Assembly: GCA_019745555.1 (NCBI GenBank) | Contig: JAIESX010000012.1 | Coordinates: 1-64,000 of the forward strand | Direction of reading: 5' to 3' | Origin: Burkholderiaceae bacterium | Lineage (GTDB): Bacteria; Pseudomonadota; Gammaproteobacteria; Burkholderiales; Burkholderiaceae_C | DNA length: 64,000 nt | In this document: positions 1-8,260 of the stretch, piece by piece | Layout of the letters: each line of letters opens with the position of its first letter | Position numbering within the stretch: the stretch's first letter is position 1 | The notes under the pieces: model-generated | What the model saw: only the letters and a program-made list of their open reading frames with translations | Databases searched by the model: none | What the model was told of the DNA's origin: nothing | Program-made: the position numbers and the translations under genes

Positions 1-42
1 GTTCGGGCAAGGTGATGCGTGGATCAGTCAGTTGAGGCATGA
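1..42. other. left window edge, end of an upstream gene not assignable
   Basis: Short stretch before the first complete gene. All three forward frames reach a stop within the first 52 bases: one at 13-15, one at 33-35 and one at 50-52. The last would overlap the next gene by ten bases, like other junctions in this locus. Which frame carries the upstream glycan-locus gene cannot be decided from so little sequence. Confidence 0.4.
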
Positions 43-1155
43 ATGCGGATAGCACATTTGACTTCGGCACATCCTAGAGATGACGTCCGGATCTTTCTCA
101 AGGAGTGCCTGAGTCTGTCTAAGTTCGGGCATGCCGTGACGTTGGTCGTCGCCGACGGATTGGGTAATGAGTCCCGGTCGGGAGTCGCGGTTGTCGATGT
201 CGGGCGGTCCAAAGGGCGGCTCGGCAGGATGCTGGGAGCGACACGACGTGTGCTGCGCCAGGCACTCGCACTAGATGCGGAGGTCTACCATATCCACGAT
301 CCTGAGTTGCTCACGATCTGCCTTGCCCTCAAGAGGCGCGGCAAGAAGGTGATCTTCGATGCGCACGAGGATGTGCCCAAGCAGATCCTTGCCAAGCATT
401 ACCTCAAGCCGGCGGTGCGAAAAGTCATCGCGTGGGCGTTCGCTCGGTATGAACGCTATGTGTGCAAACGGATAGACGGGGTGATCGCGGCGACCCCTAC
501 CATCCGTCAGAAATTCCTGAGCATCCATCCCAATTCTGAAGATATCAACAACTATCCCTTGCTTGGAGAGCTGGACGCAGCATCTCAAGCCGAGAAATCT
601 GCGAACGAGGTGTGTTATGTGGGTAGCATCGCCGCCATACGCGGCGTGCGCGAGCTGGTGCGGGCGCTTGAGCTGACGCAGGCGGATATCCGACTCAATC
701 TGGTGGGTGGTTTCGCGGAGTCGCGAACGGAAGAGGAGGTTCGTCGCTATCCGGGATGGACCAGGGTGCACGCTTGGGGCGTCCAGGGACGGGCCGGGGT
801 GCGAGACGTGATGGCGCGCTCGGTCGCCGGGTTGGTGACACTGCACCCCACGCCGAATTACATCGAGTCGCTTCCGATCAAGATGTTTGAATACATGTCG
901 GCAGGCATCCCGGTTATTGCATCCGACTTTCCGCTCTGGCGTGACATCGTGGAGGGCTGTGGATGCGGGGTGTGTGTCGACCCTCTTGTCCCCGCGCAGA
1001 TCGCCCGGGCCATCGACGCGCTGGTGCGCGATCCCCAAGAGGCGCGGAAGATGGGGCAGAACGGTCGCAGGGTCGTGATGGAACGCTACAACTGGGCGGT
1101 CGAGGAAAGAAAGCTGCAGGCGTACTACACATGTCTTGCGGGAGATGGCAGATGA
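43..1155 (+). CDS. GT4-family glycosyltransferase
   Basis: Cytoplasmic glycosyltransferase of GT-B fold, expected to add one sugar to an undecaprenyl-linked glycan. The 370-residue length is normal for the family. The N-terminus ([16 protein letters not shown]) is the usual first beta strand and loop of the acceptor domain. The C-terminal donor domain shows an EX7E element (ESLPIKMFE) followed by [12 protein letters not shown], the GT4 nucleotide-sugar site. The ATG at 43 gives a complete N-terminus. The stop overlaps the next gene by four bases, so the pair is translationally coupled. Codon use looks less GC-biased than in housekeeping genes further right, which fits an acquired glycan locus. 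Donor and acceptor cannot be named. Confidence 0.85.
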   Translation: MRIAHLTSAHPRDDVRIFLKECLSLSKFGHAVTLVVADGLGNESRSGVAVVDVGRSKGRLGRMLGATRRVLRQALALDAEVYHIHDPELLTICLALKRRGKKVIFDAHEDVPKQILAKHYLKPAVRKVIAWAFARYERYVCKRIDGVIAATPTIRQKFLSIHPNSEDINNYPLLGELDAASQAEKSANEVCYVGSIAAIRGVRELVRALELTQADIRLNLVGGFAESRTEEEVRRYPGWTRVHAWGVQGRAGVRDVMARSVAGLVTLHPTPNYIESLPIKMFEYMSAGIPVIASDFPLWRDIVEGCGCGVCVDPLVPAQIARAIDALVRDPQEARKMGQNGRRVVMERYNWAVEERKLQAYYTCLAGDGR

Positions 1156-2246
1156 CGAAGATATTGACGGTGCTGGGGGCTCGCCCGCAATTCATCAAGG
1201 CAAGCGCGGTCTCCCGGGCCATCATCGGCGTGGGTGGTATGCAGGAAATCGTGGTGCACACGGGACAGCATTTCGACGCCAACATGTCCGAGGTGTTTTT
1301 CTCGGAATTGGCCATGGCCACCCCGCAATACAACCTTGGAATTCACGGTGGGCGGCATGGGGCGATGACCGGGCAAATGCTGGCGGGGATCGAGGAGATT
1401 TTGCTGAAGGAGGAGCCGCAAGCCGTGCTTGTTTACGGCGATACGAACTCCACGTTGGCGGGAGCGCTGGCGGCGGCCAAGCTGCATATTCCTGTGGTCC
1501 ACGTGGAGGCAGGGTTGCGCAGCTTCAACATGCGCATGCCAGAAGAAATCAACCGCATCCTAACGGACCGGATCTCGACATGGCTGTTTACCCCGACGGA
1601 CGTTGCCGCGCAGCACCTCCGCAACGAAGGGGCAAACGACGACCGGATCATTCCTGTCGGCGATGTCATGTACGACGTGGCGCTCCATTTTGGAGCGCGT
1701 GTCAAGACGACCGGGGGCATGCTTGACCGACTGGGAGTTCGTCCTGGGGACTATATCCTGGCGACTGTACATCGCGCAGAGAATACTGACGACCCGGTGC
1801 GCCTTGGCGCCATCGTGTCGGCGCTCACGCACGCTTCTCGGACTGTGCCTGTCATTTGGCCGCTGCATCCCCGCACGCGGGCGGTGCTCCAGCGAGGCAG
1901 GCTGCTGGATGGTGTGGCCGATTCAGGAGTCAGGCTCATCGACCCGGTCGGCTATCTTGAAATGGTGGAACTGGAGAAGCATGCCGCATTGATCGCCACA
2001 GATTCCGGAGGGGTCCAGAAGGAGGCCTATTTCTATCAGGTGCCTTGCGTTACGCTGCGTGACGAGACCGAATGGGTGGAATTGGTCGAATCTGGCTGGA
2101 ATCGTTTGGCGCCACCCAAGGACGCGGAGCTTTTGAGCGTCGCCATCCAGGAGGCATTAGGAACTCGTGGCCGCGCTGTTTCACTTTATGGGAAAGGTGA
2201 CGCTGCGGATAAGATAGCGTCAAGGCTCGCCGCCGACATCCGCTGA
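1152..2246 (+). CDS. wecB: non-hydrolysing UDP-N-acetylglucosamine 2-epimerase (WecB/WbpI family)
   Basis: Interconverts a UDP-GlcNAc-type sugar and its manno epimer in the cytoplasm. Family signatures are present: [12 protein letters not shown] at the N-terminus, [43 protein letters not shown] and [10 protein letters not shown]. The 364-residue length is typical. The longer ORF starting at 963 lies inside the preceding gene; the ATG at 1152, overlapping the previous TGA, is preferred because the protein then begins [14 protein letters not shown], as usual. The neighbouring WbpG-like amidotransferase makes a WbpI-like substrate (a di-N-acetylated glucuronate) as plausible as plain UDP-GlcNAc, so the symbol names the family rather than the exact substrate. 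Confidence 0.85.
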   Translation: MTKILTVLGARPQFIKASAVSRAIIGVGGMQEIVVHTGQHFDANMSEVFFSELAMATPQYNLGIHGGRHGAMTGQMLAGIEEILLKEEPQAVLVYGDTNSTLAGALAAAKLHIPVVHVEAGLRSFNMRMPEEINRILTDRISTWLFTPTDVAAQHLRNEGANDDRIIPVGDVMYDVALHFGARVKTTGGMLDRLGVRPGDYILATVHRAENTDDPVRLGAIVSALTHASRTVPVIWPLHPRTRAVLQRGRLLDGVADSGVRLIDPVGYLEMVELEKHAALIATDSGGVQKEAYFYQVPCVTLRDETEWVELVESGWNRLAPPKDAELLSVAIQEALGTRGRAVSLYGKGDAADKIASRLAADIR

Positions 2247-2330
2247 CTCCCGCCACTTTCACCGGGCGGCAATTTGTCGTCTGCAGGGCCCAGCTTTCAA
2301 TGTTTCTGATCAGGGACTCGTAATCTCACA

Positions 2331-4142
2331 ATGTGCGGCATATTTGGCATCGTCTCATGGTCACCAGTCCCCGAGGGTGATTTGGGCGTTTTGGTGAAGC
2401 ATTCCCAGCAACGCGGCAGGGATTCCAGCGGCTTGCTGACCTTTGGCGGAGGGAGCTACCACGCCTATCGCGCTGACTATCCGATCACTCGTTTGCTGAA
2501 AGAGGTGCGTCCCCAGTCCAGCCATCTTGTGCTGGGGCATAGCCGTCTCATCACCAACGGTCTGGCGGACAACCAGCCGGTGGTACGCGATGGCATCTGT
2601 GTGTTTCACAACGGCATCGTGGTCAACGACGACGCCATCTGGCCGCAGATCGGAAAAGCGCGGGAACTCCAGATCGACACCGAGGTGATTGCGGGCATCG
2701 CGGCGGCACATCTGGAGGCGGGCGGCGTGCTGGAGCAGCTGCCGGCGCGCATCCTGAACCTGTGCCGCGGCGTCGTGGCCTGTGCCCTCATCGTGCCCCG
2801 TCTGGGCAAGCTCTGCCTGTTCTCCAACAATGGCAGCCTCTATGTGGCAAAGAAGGAGCACAGCACCTGCTTTGCTTCGGAGCGTTATCCGCTGGAGGTG
2901 GTCGGCTGTGCAGAGATCGAGCAGGTGCGGGATGCGGTGTTCGTGGATATTCCGGTTTCGTCGCAACCCATTGCGATCACGGACCACAAGGAAAGAACGA
3001 CCAACCTGATCCCGGGCTTGTCCTTGTCCGGCGTCGAGGAAAAGCTGCTTGAGTATCGCAAGCACGACCTGCGTCGCTGCACCCGTTGCCTGCTGACCGA
3101 GACCATGCCCTTCATCAAATTTGATGGTGAGGGCGTCTGCAATTACTGCCGGCATTACAAACCCCGCAACAAGCCGCGCCCCAAGGAAGAATTGTTCCGG
3201 CTGGTCGAGTCCTACCGGCGGGACAAGGGCAACGACTGCATCGTGCCGTTTTCTGGAGGACGGGACAGCTGCTACGGCTTGCATCTGATCGTCAAGGAAC
3301 TCCAGATGAAGCCGGTGACCTACACCTACGACTGGGGCATGGTCACCGATCTGGGGCGCCGCAACATCAGCCGCATGTGCGCCGAGTTGGGTGTCGAGAA
3401 CATCATCGTGGCGGACGACATTGCGAAGAAACGTGACTACATCGCCATGAACCTGCGGGCTTGGCTGAAGTCGCCGCACCTGGGCATGATCAGTGTTCTG
3501 ACGGCTGGCGACAAGCACTTCTTCCGGCATGTCGAAACCATCAAGCAGCAGACTGGCATCAGCCTGAATCTGTGGGGCATCAACCCGCTGGAGGTAACCC
3601 ACTTCAAGGCGGGTTTCCTGGGGGTGCCACCGGATTTTGAAGAGGAGCGCGTCTATTCGCACGGCGCAATGAAGCAGTTGCGCTACCAGTTTCTGCGCCT
3701 GCGAGCCATGTTGCAGAGCCGGGGCTACTTCAACAGTTCTCTGTGGGACACGCTGTCGGGCGAGTACTACCGCAGCTTCACGAAGAAGACGGACTACTAC
3801 CATATCTTCGATTACTGGCGCTGGGACGAGAAGCAGATCGATGAGACCCTGGCCCAGTACGACTGGGAGAAAGCGCCTGATACCAAGACCACCTGGCGCA
3901 TTGGCGACGGTACGGCCGCCTTCTACAACTACGTCTACTACACAGTTGCGGGCTTTACGGAGCACGATACCTTCCGCAGCAACCAGATTCGCGAGGGCGA
4001 CCTGACGCGCGCCGAAGCCCTGGAGATGGTAGAAGAGGAGAACGCGCCGCGTTATCCGAATATCAAGTGGTATCTGGACGCCGTGGGCGTGGACTTCAAG
4101 GAAGCGATCCAGGTCGTGAACGCCATCCCGAAGCTGTACTGA
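2331..4142 (+). CDS. glutaminase-fused N-acetyl sugar amidotransferase (WbpG-like)
   Basis: A 603-residue two-part enzyme. Residues 1-230 form a class II glutamine amidotransferase domain starting MCGIFGIVSW, where Cys2 would be the nucleophile, with QQRGRDSSG and FHNGIVVND typical of GlmS/PurF/AsnB glutaminases. Residues from about 245 form a WbpG-type module: a four-Cys zinc site (CTRC at 250-253, CNYC at 270-273) and a PP-loop ATP site (SGGRDS, 308-313). WbpG enzymes convert an acetamido group of a sugar to acetamidino and normally take ammonia from separate HisH/HisF-like partners. Here the glutaminase is built in. It lies eight bases upstream of a GT4 gene. The exact sugar is unknown. 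Confidence 0.8.
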   Translation: MCGIFGIVSWSPVPEGDLGVLVKHSQQRGRDSSGLLTFGGGSYHAYRADYPITRLLKEVRPQSSHLVLGHSRLITNGLADNQPVVRDGICVFHNGIVVNDDAIWPQIGKARELQIDTEVIAGIAAAHLEAGGVLEQLPARILNLCRGVVACALIVPRLGKLCLFSNNGSLYVAKKEHSTCFASERYPLEVVGCAEIEQVRDAVFVDIPVSSQPIAITDHKERTTNLIPGLSLSGVEEKLLEYRKHDLRRCTRCLLTETMPFIKFDGEGVCNYCRHYKPRNKPRPKEELFRLVESYRRDKGNDCIVPFSGGRDSCYGLHLIVKELQMKPVTYTYDWGMVTDLGRRNISRMCAELGVENIIVADDIAKKRDYIAMNLRAWLKSPHLGMISVLTAGDKHFFRHVETIKQQTGISLNLWGINPLEVTHFKAGFLGVPPDFEEERVYSHGAMKQLRYQFLRLRAMLQSRGYFNSSLWDTLSGEYYRSFTKKTDYYHIFDYWRWDEKQIDETLAQYDWEKAPDTKTTWRIGDGTAAFYNYVYYTVAGFTEHDTFRSNQIREGDLTRAEALEMVEEENAPRYPNIKWYLDAVGVDFKEAIQVVNAIPKLY

Positions 4143-4149
4143 GCCGCCC

Positions 4150-5391
4150 GTGAAACCCTGCATCTGGTACGTTTCCAAGTACGTGGCGCCACCGGCCAAG
4201 GTCGGTGCGGGCGGACGCGGATATCTCATCATGCGTGAGTTTGCGCGTATGGGCTATCAGAGTGTGATCGTTACCTCGGACTCCAACCAGCTGACCGAGG
4301 TGCCCGTCCTGGAAGAGCCTTATCTTTTCCAGGGCGTGGACGGCATGACGCTCTGCTGGGTGCGGACCATGAAGTACACGGTGGCCAAGTCCTTGCGGCG
4401 CATTCTGAGCTGGCTGGACTTCGAGTGGCGGCTCTGGCGCCTGCCCAAGGAAAAATTGCCGGCTCCCGACGTGGTGATCGTATCCAGCCTGTCCCTGCTC
4501 ACCATCCTCAATGGCTTTCTGCTGCGTCGGCGCTACAAGTGCCGCCTGGTGCTCGAAATCCGCGACATCTGGCCGCTGACCATTACGGAGGAGGGGGGCT
4601 TCAGCCGCTGGAATCCGCTGGTGCTGGGCCTGGGCTTCATCGAGAAGCTGGGCTACCGTCACGCGGATGCCATCGTGGGCACCATGCCCAACCTCGGTGA
4701 GCACGTGGCCGGTGTGCTGGGGCGGCCCAAGACCACCCACTGCATCCCCATGGCCGTCGACGAGGCGACCCTGGGCCCGGGAGAGGTGCTGCCGGCCGAC
4801 TACGTTGAGAAGTACATCCCCAAGGGCAAGTTCATCGTGGCGCATGCCGGCACCATAGGCATCACCAACGCGCTGGACACCATGCTCGACTGCGCCGACG
4901 CCATGAAGGACGACCCCGGGGTCCACTTCCTCGTCGTCGGAGAGGGTGACCTGCGCGCGCACTACCAGCGCAAGTACGCGCACCTGAGCAACCTCACCTT
5001 CGCGCCGCGTGTACCCAAGCAGATGGTGCAGTCCGTGCTCTCGCACTGCGATCTGCTGTACTTCTCCGTGCACGTCTCGACGGTCTGGAAGTACGGACAG
5101 TCCCTGAACAAGGTGATCGACTACATGCTGGCCGGCAAGCCGGTTGTAGCCTCGTACACCGGCTTCCCCTCGATGATCAACGAGGCCGATTGCGGCACTT
5201 ATGTGCCGGCCGGCGACGTGACGGCGCTGCGCCGCGAACTCCAGCGTTATGCAGCCATGGACGCCGCACAGCGTGAGGCCATCGGCCGGCGTGGCCGCGA
5301 ATGGATCCTGGCGCATCGCCGCTACGAGACGCTGGCCAGGAACTACTTGGCCATCCTGTTCGGTCCGGCGCAAGCAGGGGCGGTGCGATGA
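4150..5391 (+). CDS. GT4-family glycosyltransferase, WbuB-like
   Basis: A 413-residue GT-B glycosyltransferase resembling WbuB of O-antigen loci, which transfers an N-acetylated sugar. The N-terminus has GAGGRGYLIMREFARMG, matching the glycine-rich loop of this subgroup. A central LEIRDIWPLT is characteristic, and the donor site region reads KYGQSLNKVIDYMLAGKPVV. It begins eight bases after the amidotransferase and its TGA overlaps the ATG of the next gene (GATGA), so it belongs to the same transcript. It probably transfers the second or third sugar onto the lipid-linked primer made by the downstream PglC-like enzyme; this is inferred from gene order. Confidence 0.82.
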   Translation: MKPCIWYVSKYVAPPAKVGAGGRGYLIMREFARMGYQSVIVTSDSNQLTEVPVLEEPYLFQGVDGMTLCWVRTMKYTVAKSLRRILSWLDFEWRLWRLPKEKLPAPDVVIVSSLSLLTILNGFLLRRRYKCRLVLEIRDIWPLTITEEGGFSRWNPLVLGLGFIEKLGYRHADAIVGTMPNLGEHVAGVLGRPKTTHCIPMAVDEATLGPGEVLPADYVEKYIPKGKFIVAHAGTIGITNALDTMLDCADAMKDDPGVHFLVVGEGDLRAHYQRKYAHLSNLTFAPRVPKQMVQSVLSHCDLLYFSVHVSTVWKYGQSLNKVIDYMLAGKPVVASYTGFPSMINEADCGTYVPAGDVTALRRELQRYAAMDAAQREAIGRRGREWILAHRRYETLARNYLAILFGPAQAGAVR

Positions 5392-5981
5392 AGCGCCTTT
5401 TCGACCTGCTGCTGTCGTTCGGGCTTCTGCTGGTCCTGGCTCTGCCCCTGCTATTGCTGTGGGGTCTGGTGCGCTGCAAGCTAGGCAGCCCGGTGCTGTT
5501 CCGGCAGGTCCGTCCGGGACTGCACGGGCGGCCTTTCATGATGGTCAAGTTCCGCACCATGACGGACGAACGCGGCGCGGACGGCGAGCTGTTGCCTGAT
5601 GCCCAGCGCCTGACGTCCTTTGGCCGTTTCCTGCGTGCCACCAGCCTGGACGAGTTGCCCGAGCTCTGGAATGTGTTGCGCGGTGAGATGAGCCTGGTGG
5701 GACCGCGGCCCCTGCTGATGGAGTATCTGCCGCTGTACTCGCCAGAGCAGGCGCGGCGCCATGAGGTGCGCCCGGGTATCACAGGCTGGGCCCAGGTGAA
5801 TGGGCGCAACGCCCTCAGCTGGGAAGATCGCTTCAAGCTTGACATCTGGTATGTCGACCACCGTTCGCTCTGGCTGGATGTGCGCATCCTCTGGCTCACG
5901 GTGCGCAAGGTCATCGTGCGCGAAGGCATCAGCGCGCAAGGCGAGGCCACCATGCCCCGCTTCACGGGGAAGAAGCCATGA
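5388..5981 (+). CDS. initiating phosphoglycosyl transferase, PglC-like
   Basis: Monotopic membrane enzyme that moves a sugar-1-phosphate from a UDP-sugar onto undecaprenyl phosphate, the first step of glycan assembly. The 197-residue size is the small PglC form without the extra WbaP-type membrane domain. It has an N-terminal hydrophobic helix (about residues 4-24), KFRTM, the LDELPELWNVL segment with the Asp-Glu catalytic dyad, SLVGPRPLL and VRPGITGWAQVNGRN. The ORF track starts earlier at 5301, but the ATG at 5388 overlaps the previous stop and gives the normal N-terminus. Its neighbours are PglD-, PglE- and PglF-like genes, so UDP-N,N'-diacetylbacillosamine or a close relative is the likely donor. 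Confidence 0.87.
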   Translation: MKRLFDLLLSFGLLLVLALPLLLLWGLVRCKLGSPVLFRQVRPGLHGRPFMMVKFRTMTDERGADGELLPDAQRLTSFGRFLRATSLDELPELWNVLRGEMSLVGPRPLLMEYLPLYSPEQARRHEVRPGITGWAQVNGRNALSWEDRFKLDIWYVDHRSLWLDVRILWLTVRKVIVREGISAQGEATMPRFTGKKP

Positions 5982-6610
5982 AGCGTCTGGGCCTGCTCGG
6001 TGCCAGCGGCCACGGCAAGGTGGTCGCCGACGCGGCCCTGGCCGGTGGCTGGGATGCCGTGGAGTTCTTTGACGATGCCTGGCCGCAGCGTCAGAGCAAC
6101 GGCCCCTGGCCTGTGACGGGTGACAGCACCGCGCTGCTGGCGCGGCTCCAGGAATTCCAGGGGGTGATCGTTTCCATCGGCGATTGCGCTGTGCGCTGGG
6201 CCAAGCACCAGACCCTGCAGGCCGCCGGTGCGCCGCTGGTGACCGTGGTGCACCCGGCCGCAGTGGTGAGCCCTCATGCCGTGCTGGGTGCCGGCACCGT
6301 GGTGATGGCGGGCGCGGTCGTGAATATCGACGCCGTCGTGGGCCAAGCCGGCATCATCAACACTGGTGCTACGGTGGACCACGATTGCCGTCTCGGCGAT
6401 GCCGTGCACATCTGCCCGGGTGCGCACCTTTCAGGCAACGTCCAGGTCGGACACGGCAGCTGGGTGGGTGTGGGAGCCGCCGTCAAGCAGGGCATGATCC
6501 TTGGTGAGCGCGTCATGGTGGGCGCAGGCGCTGTGGTGGTGCAGGCCGTGCCTGACGGGCTCACGGTCGTCGGCAACCCCGCCATGCCCATGGGCGCGGG
6601 CAAAACATGA
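5978..6610 (+). CDS. UDP-4-amino-sugar N-acetyltransferase, PglD-like
   Basis: Acetyl-CoA-dependent enzyme expected to acetylate the 4-amino group of a UDP-4-amino-4,6-dideoxy-GlcNAc. The 210-residue length and layout match PglD: a short Rossmann-like N-terminal domain starting MKRLGLLGASGHGKVVAD, then a left-handed beta helix of hexapeptide repeats. VDHDCRLGDAVHICPG contains the His used as general base in this family. The ATG overlaps the stop of the PglC-like gene. The product feeds that enzyme and the substrate comes from the aminotransferase 19 bases downstream. Confidence 0.87.
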   Translation: MKRLGLLGASGHGKVVADAALAGGWDAVEFFDDAWPQRQSNGPWPVTGDSTALLARLQEFQGVIVSIGDCAVRWAKHQTLQAAGAPLVTVVHPAAVVSPHAVLGAGTVVMAGAVVNIDAVVGQAGIINTGATVDHDCRLGDAVHICPGAHLSGNVQVGHGSWVGVGAAVKQGMILGERVMVGAGAVVVQAVPDGLTVVGNPAMPMGAGKT

Positions 6611-6629
6611 GCGCAGAGTCATCAAGATC

Positions 6630-7805
6630 ATGCTGAACACGCCTTTCTCCCCCTGGCCCAGCTACACCGAAGAAGAGGCTCGGGCCGTGCAGCAGGTGCT
6701 GCTGTCCAACAAGGTCAATTACTGGACCGGCAACGAATGTCGCGAGTTCGAGCGTGAGTTCGCCGCCTGGTGCGGCACGCGCCATGCCATCGCGCTTTCC
6801 AACGGCACCCTGGCGCTGGACCTGGCGCTCAAGGGCCTGGGGATCGGCCCCGGCGACGAGGTAGTGGTCACGCCGCGCACCTTCATCGCCAGTGTGTCCT
6901 GCGTAGTCAATGCAGGTGCAACCCCGGTGTTCGCCGATGTCGAGGCCGACGGCGGCAATCTGTCCGCGCACACCATCGCGCAGGTTCTCACGCCGCGCAC
7001 CAAGGCCGTGATCTGTGTGCACCTGGCGGGCTGGCCCTGCGACATGGACCCCATCATGGCGCTGGCCGCGCAGCACGGTTTCAAGGTGATCGAGGACTGC
7101 GCGCAGGCGCACGGTGCAATCTACAAGGGGCGCAATGTGGGCAGCATCGGCCACGTCGGGGCCTGGAGTTTCTGCCAGGACAAGATCATGACCACCGGCG
7201 GCGAAGGCGGCATGGTCACGCTGAACGACGAACAGCTGTGGCGTGACATGTGGGCTTACAAGGACCACGGCAAGAGCTATGCCGCGGTCTACGAGCGCCA
7301 GCACCCGCCGGGCTTCCGCTGGTTGCACGAGAGTTTCGGCACCAACTGGCGCATGCTGGAGATGCAGGCCGTGATCGGCCGCATCCAACTCAAGCGCCTG
7401 GCTGGCTGGACGCAGCAGCGCACGGCCTACGCGCGTGCCATTCTTGAGGCCTGCCGCGGCCAGGCCGCCGTGCGCGTGCCAGAACCGCCGGCCGGCAGCG
7501 TGCACGCCTATTACAAGTGCTATGTCTACGTGCAGCCGCAACATCTGGCTGCAGGCTGGAGCCGTGACCGCATCGTCGAGACGATCAACGCGCGTGGTGT
7601 GCCGGCCTACCAGGGCTCCTGCTCCGAGGTCTACCGTGAGAAAGCCTTCGATCGCACCCCATGGCGTCCCGCACACCGCTTGCCGGTGGCGCAGGCCCTG
7701 GGCGAGGACAGCCTGATGTTCCTGGTCCATCCCACGCTCACGTCGGCCGAGATCGAGAAGACCTGCGAGGTCGTGCGCTCGGTGCTGACGGAGGCCGGGG
7801 CCTGA
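6630..7805 (+). CDS. DegT/DnrJ/EryC1/StrS aminotransferase, PglE-like
   Basis: PLP-dependent sugar aminotransferase that would aminate the 4-keto sugar made by the PglF-like dehydratase, using glutamate. The 391-residue length is typical. GAWSFCQDKIMTTGGEGGMV contains the PLP-binding lysine, and GPGDEVVVTPRTFIAS and EDCAQAHGA are family signatures. The start is set at the ATG giving MLNTPFSPWPSYTEEE; the ORF-track start at 6501 lies inside the acetyltransferase gene, and the ATG at 6607 is out of frame. The substrate is inferred from the PglC/D/F-like neighbours. Confidence 0.87.
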   Translation: MLNTPFSPWPSYTEEEARAVQQVLLSNKVNYWTGNECREFEREFAAWCGTRHAIALSNGTLALDLALKGLGIGPGDEVVVTPRTFIASVSCVVNAGATPVFADVEADGGNLSAHTIAQVLTPRTKAVICVHLAGWPCDMDPIMALAAQHGFKVIEDCAQAHGAIYKGRNVGSIGHVGAWSFCQDKIMTTGGEGGMVTLNDEQLWRDMWAYKDHGKSYAAVYERQHPPGFRWLHESFGTNWRMLEMQAVIGRIQLKRLAGWTQQRTAYARAILEACRGQAAVRVPEPPAGSVHAYYKCYVYVQPQHLAAGWSRDRIVETINARGVPAYQGSCSEVYREKAFDRTPWRPAHRLPVAQALGEDSLMFLVHPTLTSAEIEKTCEVVRSVLTEAGA

Positions 7806-7849
7806 CACCGCATCCATCGTCCACCACAGCATTCATCAAGGAGCCAAGC

Positions 7850-8233
7850 ATGGGGAACCTGATCGAGATCCAAAGCCAGATCGAGAAGTTGCAGAAGCAG
7901 GCGGCCGAGATCAAGTCGCGCGAGTTCGACAAGACGGTGAAGCAGATCCTGGTCATGATGGAGGCCTACGGCATCACGCTGCGTGACCTGCAGCAGGCCG
8001 GCGGCAAGACGCCGCGCAAGACAGCGAGCAAAAAGGGCAAGTCGGGCCGGCCGGCGGCGAAGAAAGCGCTTGTCCAGAAGAGGGCGCGCAAGCCTTCAGC
8101 GACCAAGGGGGCCAAGCTGGAGCCCAAGTACCGTGGCCCCAAGGGCGAGACCTGGAGTGGTCGCGGCTCCATGCCGCGCTGGCTGGCCGAGCTCGTGGCC
8201 GGGGGCAAACCCCGCGAAAGCTTCGCGGTCTGA
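7850..8233 (+). CDS. H-NS family nucleoid-associated protein
   Basis: A 127-residue DNA-binding protein. Residues 1-50 are a charged amphipathic helix region for oligomerisation (MGNLIEIQSQIEKLQKQAAE). Residues 55-90 are a flexible Lys/Ala/Arg linker. The C-terminal part YRGPKGETWSGRGSMPRWL is the AT-hook-like DNA-binding motif of Burkholderiales H-NS proteins. An AAGGAG ribosome site lies just before ATG 7850; the longer ORF starts inside the aminotransferase. The gene is on the same strand between two bacillosamine-pathway genes. H-NS proteins silence AT-rich foreign DNA, so it may silence this locus, but it could equally act genome-wide. Confidence 0.9.
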   Translation: MGNLIEIQSQIEKLQKQAAEIKSREFDKTVKQILVMMEAYGITLRDLQQAGGKTPRKTASKKGKSGRPAAKKALVQKRARKPSATKGAKLEPKYRGPKGETWSGRGSMPRWLAELVAGGKPRESFAV

Positions 8234-8260
8234 CAACGGGTACGCGGGTTCGGGGGAGGC

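Noticed and set aside
2361-4232. 623-residue minus-strand ORF
   Set aside because: Shadow of the sugar amidotransferase, whose catalytic motifs are all on the plus strand.
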